Shown: positions 22,357-31,522 of the stretch, piece by piece
Layout: every line of letters begins with the position of its first letter
How positions within the stretch are numbered: the first letter of the stretch is position 1
NCBI RefSeq assembly: GCF_000275865.1
Contig: NZ_CM001555.1
Location: 1,700,967-1,764,966, forward strand
Direction: 5' to 3'
From: Methanofollis liminatans DSM 4140
GTDB lineage: Archaea; Halobacteriota; Methanomicrobia; Methanomicrobiales; Methanofollaceae
DNA: 64,000 bases
Made by a program: the position numbers and the translations under genes
The notes under the pieces: generated by a model
Database searches by the model: none
Told to the model about the DNA's origin: nothing
What the model saw: only the letters and a program-made list of their open reading frames with translations

Positions 22357-23022
22357 ATGAAGATCGTCGGGATCAACGGAAGCCCGCGCGGGCGGGAGAG
22401 CAGGACAGGCACGCTTCTGGACGCCGTCCTCAGGGGAGCACAGGAGGCCGGGGCCAGCGTGGAGCGGATCGACGCCGCGGCCCTCGACATCAGGTTCTGC
22501 ACGGGGTGCACGCTCTGTTACGACCAGGGCGAGTGCCCGAAGAAGGACGACTATAAAGAGACCCTCGGCAAAATGATCGCGGCCGACGGGATCGTCCTGG
22601 GCTCGCCGAATTACATCAACAACGTGACAGCGCAGCTGAAGGTGCTGCTGGACAGGATGGCAGATGTAATCCACTGCCAGCGGTTCGTCGGAAAATATGG
22701 CTGCGCAGTCTCGACCGCAGGCGGATCGGGCGCAGGCGATGTGGCGAACTACCTCAACGGCGTGCTCAGGGTGCTCGGGGCCGACACGGTCGGCACCGTC
22801 GCCGTCGATATCGGCGCCGACGCTGAAGCACTCTTTACTGCGGAGGCGCAGGCATTCAGGCTCGGGCAGGACCTCGCCGCAGCGATCGCGGAGGGGAGGG
22901 CGTACCCGGACCAGGGGACGTTCCACGCGGAGATGGCGGAGAGGATGAAGGCACTCGTCACCGCAAACAAAGAGCGTTGGAAGCACGAATATGATTACTG
23001 GAGTGCACTGGCACAGAAATAA
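22357..23022 (+). CDS. Iron-sulfur flavoprotein / NADPH-dependent FMN reductase family
   Basis: 221 residues with a flavodoxin-like fold: MKIVGINGSPRG is the FMN-phosphate loop, and VLGSPNYINNVTAQLKVLLD the flavin-ring loop. The compact cluster motif C-x2-C-x2-C-x5-C (CTGCTLCYDQGEC, about residues 46-58) is that of Isf from Methanosarcina, which carries a 4Fe-4S cluster and FMN and moves electrons from ferredoxin, with peroxide and oxygen as possible acceptors. A second ATG nine bases upstream (22348) is an equal alternative start. A TATA-like TTTTTATAG at about 22226-22235 may drive it. Single gene. Confidence 0.85.
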   Translation: MKIVGINGSPRGRESRTGTLLDAVLRGAQEAGASVERIDAAALDIRFCTGCTLCYDQGECPKKDDYKETLGKMIAADGIVLGSPNYINNVTAQLKVLLDRMADVIHCQRFVGKYGCAVSTAGGSGAGDVANYLNGVLRVLGADTVGTVAVDIGADAEALFTAEAQAFRLGQDLAAAIAEGRAYPDQGTFHAEMAERMKALVTANKERWKHEYDYWSALAQK

Positions 23023-23062
23023 AAATCATATCGTTCATATACCCCAAATATGAAAAGGATGT

Positions 23063-23485
23063 ATGCGCAGCATAGCCATACTCCTCCTCCTGGTTCTGAC
23101 CGCCGCCTGTGCGGCCGGGTGCTCAGCCCCGCCGCCCGAAGAGTCGCCGGCACCGACGACCGCGGCCACCCCGGGACCGGCAGGCGGCGAGGAACCCGAT
23201 ATTGTCGTCACGGTTGCGTCCCTCACCCCCCGCTACAGCCCTGACCGACCCTTCGTCTTCACCGCCCGGATCGAGGCGGAGAACCAGGGAGCGATCGAGG
23301 GCCGGGGCGTCGTGATCACAGTCACCCTCATCGACGAGGAGGCGAACAGGATCACAGACACGAAAAACCAGTATATCGAACGGTTCATGCCCGGAGATAC
23401 AAAGATCTTTGATATCACCCTCAGCAACGCCGACCCGGCGCGGACCTACCGGGTCGAGACCGGCGTGATCTTCAATCAGCCCTGA
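23063..23485 (+). CDS. Small lipoprotein with a beta-sandwich domain
   Basis: 140 residues. The N-terminus is a signal peptide with a lipobox ending AAGC (Cys 20), followed by a Ser/Thr/Pro-rich linker (about 22-46). The rest alternates short strands (VFTARIEAENQGAIEGRGV, VVITVTLIDEEANRI) like FxLYD or CARDB-type sandwich domains of archaeal surface proteins. Function unknown. AAAAGGATG sits just before the ATG. It converges with the Mut7-C gene, overlapping its 3' end by 14 bases. Confidence 0.75.
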   Translation: MRSIAILLLLVLTAACAAGCSAPPPEESPAPTTAATPGPAGGEEPDIVVTVASLTPRYSPDRPFVFTARIEAENQGAIEGRGVVITVTLIDEEANRITDTKNQYIERFMPGDTKIFDITLSNADPARTYRVETGVIFNQP

Positions 23486-23975
23486 GGTCAGGGACGGCAT
23501 CCCGGATCTGCCGGCGGATGCGCCGCGTGTGCGAGCCCTCCCAGTAGAGCCGGCGGCAGAGGGGACACCAGTAAAACGAGAGCCCCTGCCGCTCTTTCGG
23601 CGCATAATCCGCACCCTCGACCTCCCGTTTTTTCGCCGGCCGAAGAGGCGTATTGCAGAGGGAGCAGCGATCGAACCGCAGAGACGGCACGACAAGCCCG
23701 ATCGCCGCAAGATGGCGCACCTGTTCGGTCAGATCCTCCGAAGAGAGATAGATCGCACGCTCTCCGCCCCGCCGCGCCAGTTCGGCGTCGCGGGTTAAGA
23801 GGAGGCGCCCGTCAGAAGCGGCGATCGAGAGGAGGACCGTATCCTCGCGCGGGTTTCCAGGAGAGAGAGCGTTCGCACTGAGGGTGTCGTAGCCCATCAG
23901 CCTGAGGTACCGCGTCAGGGTCCCGAGCATCCGGTCGGCGACAAATCGCGCACGACCCTCAGGCCGGGAAGACAC
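23472..23975 (-). CDS. Mut7-C family RNase-like protein (PIN-like with zinc ribbon)
   Basis: 167 residues. The N-terminal RFVADRMLGTLTRYLRLMGYD and LLLTRDAELA are the acidic motifs of the Mut7-C (DUF82) PIN-like nuclease fold, and the C-terminal CSLCNTPL...CPLCRRLYWEGSH is its zinc ribbon. The family is predicted to cut RNA. GTG start at 23975 overlaps the end of amrS by 17 bases, so the two are co-transcribed. Substrate unknown. Confidence 0.88.
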   Translation of the reverse strand: MSSRPEGRARFVADRMLGTLTRYLRLMGYDTLSANALSPGNPREDTVLLSIAASDGRLLLTRDAELARRGGERAIYLSSEDLTEQVRHLAAIGLVVPSLRFDRCSLCNTPLRPAKKREVEGADYAPKERQGLSFYWCPLCRRLYWEGSHTRRIRRQIRDAVPDLRAD

Positions 23976-24969
23976 CGGGTATCCTCTCCCCGCAGGAGCC
24001 GCATCGATCCTTCGAGAGCCCGACCGTCCTGCTCATGAACCCGGAGCGCTCGATCAGAAGCGACCCGCAGGACGGACAGAGGGTGTTCTCATACGGCCCC
24101 GGCGGGACGTTGCCGAGATAGGGGTAGTGCGCGCCGAGTTCGCGCGCCCGGCGGTAGATCCGCTCGAGGAGGGCGAACGGCGTCGGCTCCCGGTCCCGCA
24201 TATGGTAGTCCGGGTGGAAGCGGGTGAAGTGCATCGGCGTCTCCGGGCCGAGGTTCTCGATCACCCACCTGATCAGCGCCTCCATCTCCTCCATCGAGTC
24301 GTTGAGGCCAGGGATCACCAGGGTGACCGTCTCGATATGCATCCCGTGCTCGTGCGCGGCGACCGTGGCGTCGAGCACCGGTTGAAGCCTGGCCCTGCAC
24401 ACCTTCCGGTAAAAGTCGTCGGAGAACGCCTTGAGGTCCACCCGGAAGGCGCCGAGCATGGGAGCGAGTTCAGCAAGCGCCTCCTCGGTGATATACCCGT
24501 TCGTCACATAGACGGTCTGGAGCCCCCGCTCCCTGGCGAGCGCCCCCATCTCGAGGGGGTACTCGTGCCAGATCGTCGGTTCGTTGTAGGTCCATGCGAT
24601 GCTGGCCGACCCGGATGCGAGCGCCCGTTCCACCCCTTCCTCAGGGCTGATCGCCATCAGCGGCAGGTCTTCGAGGCCGGCCTGCGATATCTCCCAGTTC
24701 TGGCAGTGCTGGCACCGGAAATTGCAGCCCACGCTCCCGAGCGAGTAGGAGAGCGTCCCGGGAAGGAAATGAAAGAGCGGTTTTTTCTCGATGGGGTCCA
24801 CCGCCTCGGAAACGACCCTTCCGAAGGTGGCGGCGTACAGGGTGCCGCCGCGGTTGATGCGCACACCGCAGATCCCGTGTTTTCCATCGGCGATCGTGCA
24901 GCGGTGGGCACAGAGCGAGCACCGCACCGTACCGTCCCCGATACGCTCATACTGGTGCGCCTCATGCAT
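23959..24969 (-). CDS. amrS: AmmeMemoRadiSam system radical SAM enzyme
   Basis: 336 residues from ATG 24969 (MHEAHQYERIGDG); the longer frame to 25029 adds an unlike N-terminus. CNFRCQHCQNW is the C-x3-C-x2-C radical SAM cluster; CSLCAHRCTIADGKHGICG precedes it and CPSCGSLLIERSG...CGSCG follows as a C-terminal zinc ribbon. This order is characteristic of AmrS (PflA-like), usually found with AmmeMemoRadiSam A and B; neither partner is in view. Substrate unknown. It heads a two-gene unit with the Mut7-C gene and is divergent from pyrH. Confidence 0.88.
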   Translation of the reverse strand: MHEAHQYERIGDGTVRCSLCAHRCTIADGKHGICGVRINRGGTLYAATFGRVVSEAVDPIEKKPLFHFLPGTLSYSLGSVGCNFRCQHCQNWEISQAGLEDLPLMAISPEEGVERALASGSASIAWTYNEPTIWHEYPLEMGALARERGLQTVYVTNGYITEEALAELAPMLGAFRVDLKAFSDDFYRKVCRARLQPVLDATVAAHEHGMHIETVTLVIPGLNDSMEEMEALIRWVIENLGPETPMHFTRFHPDYHMRDREPTPFALLERIYRRARELGAHYPYLGNVPPGPYENTLCPSCGSLLIERSGFMSRTVGLSKDRCGSCGERIPGVFPA

Positions 24970-25071
24970 ATGCCTGCCTGGGGCAGGGAAGAGGTTAAAG
25001 GTATGGGCATCGACGGCAGGTATCAACAAGATATATGTGGGTCATTATCAAACGGATAAGGTTGGATCAGC

Positions 25072-25776
25072 ATGAAAAAGATCGTACTCTCTCTGGGCGG
25101 CTCAATACTCGTACCGGCCCTTGAATCCCACACAATCCCTGAGTATGCAGAGGTTTTGAAACAGATGGCCAGGCGGGGGCAGGTGTTCGTCGTCGTCGGC
25201 GGCGGCGGCGAGGCCCGGCGGTATATCGGCGTCGCCCGCTCGCTCGGGATCAACGAGGCGGCCTCCGACGAGATCGGGATCATGATCACCAGGATCAACG
25301 CCTCCCTCCTCTGCTATGCCCTTGGCAATGCCGCATACCCCAGCATCGCCACCTCGTACCAGCAGGCGCGGGAGTACGGCGAGTCGGGCAAGATCGTCGT
25401 CATGGGCGGCGTCACCCCCGGGCAGACGACCGACGCCGTATCGGCGGTGCTCGCCGAGAGCGTCGGCGCCGACCTGATCATCAACGGCACCTCGGTCGAC
25501 GGCATCTACAGCGCCGACCCGAAGACCGACCGGACGGCGCGGCGCTATGAGAGGATGACCCCGCAGGAACTCCTGGGCATCATCTCGGGCGCTCGCCTCG
25601 ACGCCGGGTCCAACACGGTCATCGATATCGTGGCCGCAAAAGTGGTCGAGCGCAGCGGCATCCCGCTCCTCGTCATCGACGGCAGAAAACCTGAAAATCT
25701 CACCGCGGCGGTATGCGAGGGGACGTTCACCGGAACCATCGTCAGCGACGGTAAATGCACCCCCCTCCCTCTCTAA
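25072..25776 (+). CDS. pyrH: Uridylate kinase (archaeal UMP kinase)
   Basis: 234 residues of the amino-acid-kinase fold: MKKIVLSLGGSILVP (phosphate-binding), VVVGGGGEARRYI, and TTDAVSAVLAESVGADLIIN. It phosphorylates UMP to UDP in pyrimidine biosynthesis. The archaeal form is recognisable by its short N-terminus and lack of the bacterial GTP site. TATA-like AGATATATG at about 25030 lies 30-40 bases upstream. Followed by tRNA-Pro. Confidence 0.92.
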   Translation: MKKIVLSLGGSILVPALESHTIPEYAEVLKQMARRGQVFVVVGGGGEARRYIGVARSLGINEAASDEIGIMITRINASLLCYALGNAAYPSIATSYQQAREYGESGKIVVMGGVTPGQTTDAVSAVLAESVGADLIINGTSVDGIYSADPKTDRTARRYERMTPQELLGIISGARLDAGSNTVIDIVAAKVVERSGIPLLVIDGRKPENLTAAVCEGTFTGTIVSDGKCTPLPL

Positions 25777-25831
25777 AACAAAAAAACACCATAATTATTT
25801 TAGGACAGACCACAGAAAGTATAGGGGCTGC

Positions 25832-25906
25832 GGGGTAGTAGGGTAGCCTGGTCCATCCTAGAGCGTTTGGGACGCTTTGACGGCAGTTCGAATCTGCCCT
25901 ACCCCA
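25832..25906 (+). tRNA. tRNA-Pro (TGG)
   Basis: Acceptor GGGGTAG/CTACCCC, T-arm GGCAGTTCGAATCTGCC, anticodon loop TTTGGGA giving TGG, 75 bases, no intron. Only five bases separate it from the ATG of endonuclease III. Confidence 0.94.
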
Positions 25907-25911
25907 CTTTT

Positions 25912-26568
25912 ATGGACGTTGCAACCCCCTGCGCAATCTACCGGGCACTGCTCCGGCACTATCCTGACACCATTCCTGGCGGCATCAGTTACGGCGATCC
26001 CTTCGAGGTGCTGATCCTCACCATACTCTCGGCACAGACCACCGACCGCGCCGTCGAGGCCGTGCGGCCGATCCTGTTTTCACGCTATCCGACGCCGGCC
26101 GCCCTTGCAGCGGCTGACGAGGAGGAGGTCGGCGAGATCATAAAACCGACCGGATTTTACCGGGTGAAGGCGCGCCATATCATCGGCACCGCCCGCAGGA
26201 TCCAGGAGGAGCATGGCGGATCGGTCCCCCGCACCATGGAGGCCCTGACCGGCCTCCCCGGCGTCGGGAGAAAGACGGCGAACATCGTGCTCTCGAATGC
26301 CTTCGGGATCGACGAAGGGATCGCCGTCGACACGCACGTGAAACGGATCGCCGGCCTGCTCGGGCTGACCGACGAGACCGACCCCGTAAAAATCGAATCC
26401 GACTTAAAGGCGCTCTTCCCGCAGGAGGTCTGGGGGCAAATCAACGCCCTCCTCGTCCAGCACGGCCGGGCGGTCTGCATCGCCGGGCGGCCGCGCTGCG
26501 CCGCCTGCATGCTCACGCCCTGGTGCCGGTATTATAGTGAGGGGAAGAAGATCGTGACAAGGACATAG
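25912..26568 (+). CDS. nth: Endonuclease III (DNA glycosylase/AP lyase)
   Basis: 218 residues. The helix-hairpin-helix LPGVGRKTANIVLSNAF holds the catalytic Lys (about 120) and VDTHVKR the catalytic Asp (about 139). The iron-sulfur motif C-x6-C-x2-C-x5-C is intact at the C-terminus. It removes oxidised pyrimidines in base-excision repair. The start at 25912 is right after tRNA-Pro, with no ribosome site, so the mRNA is either leaderless or released by tRNA 3' processing. The end overlaps the convergent phosphate transporter by 37 bases. Confidence 0.93.
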   Translation: MDVATPCAIYRALLRHYPDTIPGGISYGDPFEVLILTILSAQTTDRAVEAVRPILFSRYPTPAALAAADEEEVGEIIKPTGFYRVKARHIIGTARRIQEEHGGSVPRTMEALTGLPGVGRKTANIVLSNAFGIDEGIAVDTHVKRIAGLLGLTDETDPVKIESDLKALFPQEVWGQINALLVQHGRAVCIAGRPRCAACMLTPWCRYYSEGKKIVTRT

Positions 26569-27713
26569 CAGCCCCATGCGACCGCCGCCGAGGCCGGGAC
26601 GGTCATCACCCATGCGGCGACGATGTCACGCACAATCCCCCACTTCACCGCCGAATAGCCCTTGGTCGCCCCGACCCCCATGATCGCCCCGCTCATCGCA
26701 TGGGTGGTCGAGACAGGAACACCAAAGGCGGTCACGACCGAGAGCACCGCACCGCCGGCACTTGAGGCGCAAAAGCCCTGATACGGCTGCATTTTTGTGA
26801 TCTTGTTCGCCATCATATCGACGACCCGCCACCCCCCAAGCAGGGTTCCAAGGGACATTGCAGCACAGGAGAGGAGGATCACCCAGAGAGGAACGGTGAA
26901 TTCGGTCAGGATCCCGGCCGCAACCAGCATCGCCGTGATAATACCCATGGCGTTCTGGGCGTCATTGCTCCCGTGCCCGATCGACTGAAAGGCGGCCGCC
27001 ACGATCTGCAGTTTCTTGAAACCGTGATTGAGCAGGGGGGAGTTCGAGTGAGAAAAAAGCCGCATAATGACAATGCCGAAACCATAGGCGACCATAAACC
27101 CGAGCATCGGTGAGACGACCATAAAGACGATGACACCCAGGATGCCTGATACCGGGAGAAGGCGGGAGGCGACCAGGATCGGGATCAGGACGGTGATCCC
27201 GGAGAGCGCCCCGATGGGAATATACCGCGCCCAGTGTTCGCCGTGCGTCTTCGAGAGATATATTGCGACGGCGATCCCGCCAGCCGCCCCGATCAGGAGC
27301 ATCAGGACGAGTTCGACCACCAGCACCCCTGAGGGCCAGAGGATCGATCCGATGCCGGCCCGGGCGGTCGCCGCCCCGATAAGGCCGCCGATGAGGGCGT
27401 GGCTGCTGGAGACCGGTATCCCGAAGTACGAGCAGAAGAACACCCAGAGCACCGCCCCGATCAGGGCCATGAGAATAAGCATCGGCGTGAGGATACCGGG
27501 GTCGACAAGGCCGCGCCCGATCGTCTTGGCGATCGCCGTCGTGAAGAGGAGAGGACCGATGAGATTGAAAAAAGAGGCGAGGAGGACGGCCTTGAACGGC
27601 GAGAGCACCTTGGTGGCGATCACCGTTGCAATGGAGTTTGCGGCGTCGTTGAGGCCGTTGACAAAATTGAACAACAGGGCCAGAGCGATACCGAGGATGA
27701 TGATGATTTCCAT
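26532..27713 (-). CDS. pit: Inorganic phosphate transporter, PiT family
   Basis: 393 residues, about ten membrane segments. The duplicated family signature is seen twice: FNFVNGLNDAANSIATVIAT near the start and QSIGHGSNDAQNAMGI in the second half, along with GIPVSSSHALIGGLIG and GVPVSTTHAMSGAIMG. It imports phosphate using an ion gradient. It follows the DUF47 gene by five bases, the usual Pit-accessory pairing. The start chosen (MEIIIILGIALAL) is eight codons inside the longest frame and just after the upstream stop. Confidence 0.92.
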   Translation of the reverse strand: MEIIIILGIALALLFNFVNGLNDAANSIATVIATKVLSPFKAVLLASFFNLIGPLLFTTAIAKTIGRGLVDPGILTPMLILMALIGAVLWVFFCSYFGIPVSSSHALIGGLIGAATARAGIGSILWPSGVLVVELVLMLLIGAAGGIAVAIYLSKTHGEHWARYIPIGALSGITVLIPILVASRLLPVSGILGVIVFMVVSPMLGFMVAYGFGIVIMRLFSHSNSPLLNHGFKKLQIVAAAFQSIGHGSNDAQNAMGIITAMLVAAGILTEFTVPLWVILLSCAAMSLGTLLGGWRVVDMMANKITKMQPYQGFCASSAGGAVLSVVTAFGVPVSTTHAMSGAIMGVGATKGYSAVKWGIVRDIVAAWVMTVPASAAVAWGCYVLVTIFFPSL

Positions 27714-27717
27714 GCTC

Positions 27718-28365
27718 TCACGAATGCCGGATCGCAATGTCTGACAGCACGTTCGCTACGTCCTCGCACTTGTCGGTGGCCACCTCAAGGTTCTCGTAGA
27801 TGTCCTTGAGTTTGATGATCGTAATGGCATCGTTGGTGGCGAAGAGGCTCTTGATGGCGTTGCCGAGCACGACATCGGCGAGGTTTTCAAGCCGGTTTAT
27901 CTCGATGCAGTGCTGCTCCACGGCGCGGGGGTCGTCGAGTTTGCGGATCAGGCGCACCGCCGTCTGGACCTCCTGGGTCGAGAGGAGAATGAGCCGCGCA
28001 AGCTCTTTCATGAAATCGTCGGTCTCGGTTACGCCGTAGCCGTACATCTGCTGGGTCGTGCCGTCGATATAGTCCAGGATGTCGTCAAGCGCCGTGGCAA
28101 GCCTCGAGATCTCCTCGGGCTCGAGCGGGGTGATGAACGTCCGGTTCAACTGCTCGTACACCTGATGCGCGATCAGATCCCCCTGGTGCTCGATCTGCTT
28201 CATCTTGTGGCACTGGTTCTGAACGTCGACATAATTGTTGATGATAACGTTGAGAAAAACGGCGCCCTCGTTCACCGTATCGGCCATCTGTTCGAAGAGG
28301 TCAAAAAATGCCTTATCCTGCGGCACAATCCATTCTTTCAGGCCCACAATACACCCAAGATTCAT
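27718..28365 (-). CDS. DUF47/PhoU-like protein, partner of the phosphate transporter
   Basis: 215 residues, all helical, with the PhoU-like acidic patterns MKQIEHQGDLIAHQVYEQLN and INRLENLADVV. Such proteins bind metal clusters and are encoded next to PiT carriers, whose activity they probably modulate. An upstream minus-strand GAAAATATGC at about 28455 may be its TATA box. Translated with pit as a two-gene operon. Confidence 0.9.
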   Translation of the reverse strand: MNLGCIVGLKEWIVPQDKAFFDLFEQMADTVNEGAVFLNVIINNYVDVQNQCHKMKQIEHQGDLIAHQVYEQLNRTFITPLEPEEISRLATALDDILDYIDGTTQQMYGYGVTETDDFMKELARLILLSTQEVQTAVRLIRKLDDPRAVEQHCIEINRLENLADVVLGNAIKSLFATNDAITIIKLKDIYENLEVATDKCEDVANVLSDIAIRHS

Positions 28366-28574
28366 CGGTCGCCACCGGGCAAAAAACCTCTGTCACATTC
28401 CCGGTGCGCACCGCCCGGGTGGGGCAGAGGCCGTATCGGCCATTTGGAAGCATATTTTCGTTTCAAAGCCGCAAATCAGCACCATTTATTCGGGGAACCA
28501 GGTCTTTCCCGAATATTCGGACACTGAACGGGCATGAGAGCCTCGCACACCAGGACAGGGAGGGAGGGGCGCAC

Positions 28575-29852
28575 TCAGCCCTTCCTCTCCTGGCTGTGAA
28601 TAACGGCGGCGGCAAGGATGTGGGCGACACCCTGGAGAAAGTGGACGTCGTCCTCGGTGAAGAGGCGTTTATCTCCGGTGTGCGCCCCCAGCACGCCGAA
28701 CGGCCGCCCCCTGCCACCGATGATGACGCTCATCCCACTGACCACACCGTGATCGAAGAGGAGAGGCGGGCCGAAAAACCGTTTCTCGGTGCGCAGATCC
28801 TCGACGACCACCGGGCCGCTGAAGAGAAGCGTGTAGCCGGCCTGCGACCTGACATCGGCATCGACCGCGGCGCACCCCACCAGACCGGGGCGCCAGCCGA
28901 CACCGGCGCGGAGAAGAAAGGACCGACCGTCAGGCGCGAGCTCCAGCACCTTGGCGTATTCGACCCCCAATGCATCGGCAACCCGGGCAACCGCCGCCTC
29001 CAGAAGAGTCTGGACATCGACGCCGGTCAGGGCCATCCGCCCGAGTTCGGCGACGGCAGCCTGCTGGCGTGCCCGGATTTCAACGAGCGCCTCGGATCGT
29101 TTCAGATCGGTGATCTCCTCGGCCACGATGAGGAAAGCCCCGACCGTGCACCCATCACAGCAATGCGGGATCACGGAAACCCTGAAGTAGCGTGGCTGCC
29201 CGTTTTTCGGTTCGGCAATCTCTTCGTAGGTGAGATCGGTATTGCAGGAAATCCCGGCCAGCCGTTCTCTGAGGCCCTGGTAGACGCGTTCAGAGATGAT
29301 CTCCCTGAGATCCTTGCCGATGCACTCCTCTTCGGAGAGGCCATACCATTCGGCAAACTTCCGGTTCACAAACAGGCACCGCAGATCAGAACCGACATAG
29401 GACAACAGCGCAGGTATTTTTTCGATGATCAGCGTGAGTTGCTCGTGCTTGCTTTTCAGGGCTTCGGCCGTTTGTTTTCGTTCTACCGCTGTTCTGATCG
29501 CATGCTCCAGCTCGGCGTACTGGGCGCAGATCTCGCCCCCCTTCTGGATATAATAGTCGGCCCCGGAGTTGATCGCCTGAATGACGATCTCCTCCCTGCC
29601 CCTCCCGGTGAAGATGATGAAGGGCGTGGTGTCCCCCGCATCCCGCAGCGCGTTCAGGAAGGCGATCCCGTCCATACCCGGCATCTGGTAATCAGAGACG
29701 ATAGCGTCGAAGTGCTTCTCCCGGACCAGATCGAGGGCGATATGCGCTGAAATTGCGGTCTCGCAGACGATGTCGGGATAGGTTTCCGCAAGATAGATCG
29801 ATGCGATCTCCAGCAGTGATGGTTCGTCGTCGACATACAATACCGATAGCAA
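28575..29852 (-). CDS. Response regulator with REC, PAS and GAF domains (no kinase domain)
   Basis: 425 residues from TTG 29852, which follows GGAGGTT at a good distance; a longer ATG frame to 29912 lacks a ribosome site. REC domain (1-120) with acidic pair VDDEP and phospho-Asp in AIVSDYQMPG, PAS (about 140-260) with the extra motif CCDGC, and GAF (about 280-420) ending in the stop. There is no histidine-kinase or DNA-binding output, so it may be a sensor-adaptor for another kinase or act by protein contact. Methanomicrobiales carry many such proteins. The tandem GAF may bind a small ligand (inference). Runs alone. Confidence 0.85.
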   Translation of the reverse strand: MLSVLYVDDEPSLLEIASIYLAETYPDIVCETAISAHIALDLVREKHFDAIVSDYQMPGMDGIAFLNALRDAGDTTPFIIFTGRGREEIVIQAINSGADYYIQKGGEICAQYAELEHAIRTAVERKQTAEALKSKHEQLTLIIEKIPALLSYVGSDLRCLFVNRKFAEWYGLSEEECIGKDLREIISERVYQGLRERLAGISCNTDLTYEEIAEPKNGQPRYFRVSVIPHCCDGCTVGAFLIVAEEITDLKRSEALVEIRARQQAAVAELGRMALTGVDVQTLLEAAVARVADALGVEYAKVLELAPDGRSFLLRAGVGWRPGLVGCAAVDADVRSQAGYTLLFSGPVVVEDLRTEKRFFGPPLLFDHGVVSGMSVIIGGRGRPFGVLGAHTGDKRLFTEDDVHFLQGVAHILAAAVIHSQERKG

Positions 29853-30139
29853 AATGAAGGGAACCTCCAGCGGAGGAATGTTATGGTGAGCGTAGTATTT
29901 CAAGCTCTTCATTTAATTCGCAGCGGGGCGATTTACCTCTGCTGCCACGGTGTTGCCGGCGACAGAGGGAAAAGACAGGCGAAACCACGTTTTTTCCCGG
30001 TGCCCGGCGATGCCGCGGGAGGGAGGGCGCATTATGGGGTGGACATCCGCGGCACGAGCGTTGTTTCAGAACCCCGGAACAGACGGAAACCGGCCGGTAC
30101 GGAAAAATGATCATGAAAAAAAATGTTCGCAAAAACGAG

Positions 30140-30211
30140 TGGACCGAGCGGGAATTGAACCCGCGGCCTCTTCCATGCCAAGGAAGCGATCTTCCCCTGA
30201 TCTATCGGCCC
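30140..30211 (-). tRNA. tRNA-Ala (GGC)
   Basis: Minus-strand acceptor GGGCCGA/TCGGTCC, T-arm GCGGGTTCAATTCCCGC, anticodon loop CTTGGCATG giving GGC. No intron. Isolated copy, distinct from the spacer tRNA-Ala (TGC). Confidence 0.94.
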
Positions 30212-30296
30212 GCTGCTACCCTACAATGTTGAATTCCATCTAATAAAAGGATTGGGTTCACCCACCCCACAGAGGGGTCAAAAAGGGCATGTACGG

Positions 30297-31406
30297 TCAG
30301 AGGAGCGCGAGCACACGCGCCCGGGCCGCCCCCATGCCGGTGTCGCCGACGATCGTCCCCGCCCTGACCTGCGGGACGAGCATCGGGGCCGCTTCCGCAG
30401 GCCCGGGTACAGATACGGGCAGGATCGTATGGGAACCGTCAGGGCGCTCCCACACCTGCTTTGTCCCGCTCCACTTGCCGCGCTTCGCGCAGGCCCGCCC
30501 TTCGATCTCGACGATATCGAGAGAGAAATCGATCACCGGAGCGTTGGCGATGGCGCCGCCGACACCGAAGGCGGTGACGATATCCCGGTACGCGAGGACA
30601 TCCTCCTCGGTGATCCCGCCGGAAAGGAAGATCCCGACGTCGCCGTGGCCGTGGGTGTCGAGTTCCCAGCGCACCTCTTCGAGGATGGCGCGCATATCCC
30701 CCCGCCGCGACCGCGGCGTGTCCAGGCGGACGGCGGTCGCCGCCCCGGTCTCGGCCGCCTTCAGGCACTCCTCCTTCTCGTCGCCGAACGTGTCACAGAG
30801 CATCAGGCGCGGCACACCCGGCGGCATATGACGGTCAAAGGCAGTCCACGCCTCCTCGGGCGAGGCATGGCACATCACATAGGCATGCGGCATCGTCCCG
30901 ACCACCGGGATGCCGGGCGGGGCCGTGGTGTTCGAGACGCCGTCCACGCCCCCGATCCATGCCGCCCGCTCGATCATCGGGGCGATCGCCGGGTGCTGCC
31001 GCCTTGAACCGAAGGAGTAGACCTGCCGCCCGCCGGCCGCGCCTTTGATCCGGGCGGCGGCGGTGGCGACGCCCGAGGCATGGCAGAGAAAACCGAGGAG
31101 GGCGGTCTCGAACCGCCCGAAGTCCCGGTAGCGCCCGGCGATCCGCATCACCGGCTCGCGCGGGTAAAAGGCGCTCCCCTCAGGCATCGCATCGACGTCC
31201 ACCGGCAGCCCCTCCAGCAGGGCCAGGGTGTTGTCCAGGCCGCAGAAGATCCCGCGGCCACCCGGGACGCCGGTCGTCGTCACCTCAACGGTGACGCGGG
31301 GATTTTTCCCCTCCTTCTCAAGGACCTCCTCGCAGCGGGCGAAATAGATGTCCGTGCACCCGCCGCGGGCGATCGTATCGTCGTTTACGATATGGAACCG
31401 GCTCAT
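30297..31406 (-). CDS. Nicotinate phosphoribosyltransferase-like protein
   Basis: 369 residues from ATG 31406 (MSRFHIVNDDTIARGG), with GAGGAG seven bases upstream. Conserved blocks include FYPREPVMRIAGRY, LLGFLCHASGVATAAARI, FGSRRQHPAIAPM, GTMPHAYVMCH and RLDTPRSRRGD. The layout matches the archaeal/Firmicutes NAPRTase family that makes NaMN from nicotinate and PRPP for NAD salvage; the absence of a classical flanking domain is normal for it. Related quinolinate phosphoribosyltransferase is less likely by length. Divergent from the phosphorylase gene. Confidence 0.85.
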   Translation of the reverse strand: MSRFHIVNDDTIARGGCTDIYFARCEEVLEKEGKNPRVTVEVTTTGVPGGRGIFCGLDNTLALLEGLPVDVDAMPEGSAFYPREPVMRIAGRYRDFGRFETALLGFLCHASGVATAAARIKGAAGGRQVYSFGSRRQHPAIAPMIERAAWIGGVDGVSNTTAPPGIPVVGTMPHAYVMCHASPEEAWTAFDRHMPPGVPRLMLCDTFGDEKEECLKAAETGAATAVRLDTPRSRRGDMRAILEEVRWELDTHGHGDVGIFLSGGITEEDVLAYRDIVTAFGVGGAIANAPVIDFSLDIVEIEGRACAKRGKWSGTKQVWERPDGSHTILPVSVPGPAEAAPMLVPQVRAGTIVGDTGMGAARARVLALL

Positions 31407-31522
31407 AGGACTCCTCAACCCTCGTATTGAGACGACCCAGGGGAAAAAGGAGTGCTTTTACTCTCAGGCACCCAACCATTCCTGATGGCAGGCAGGCACA
31501 TCGAGAGCAGGAGGTGCCGGTG

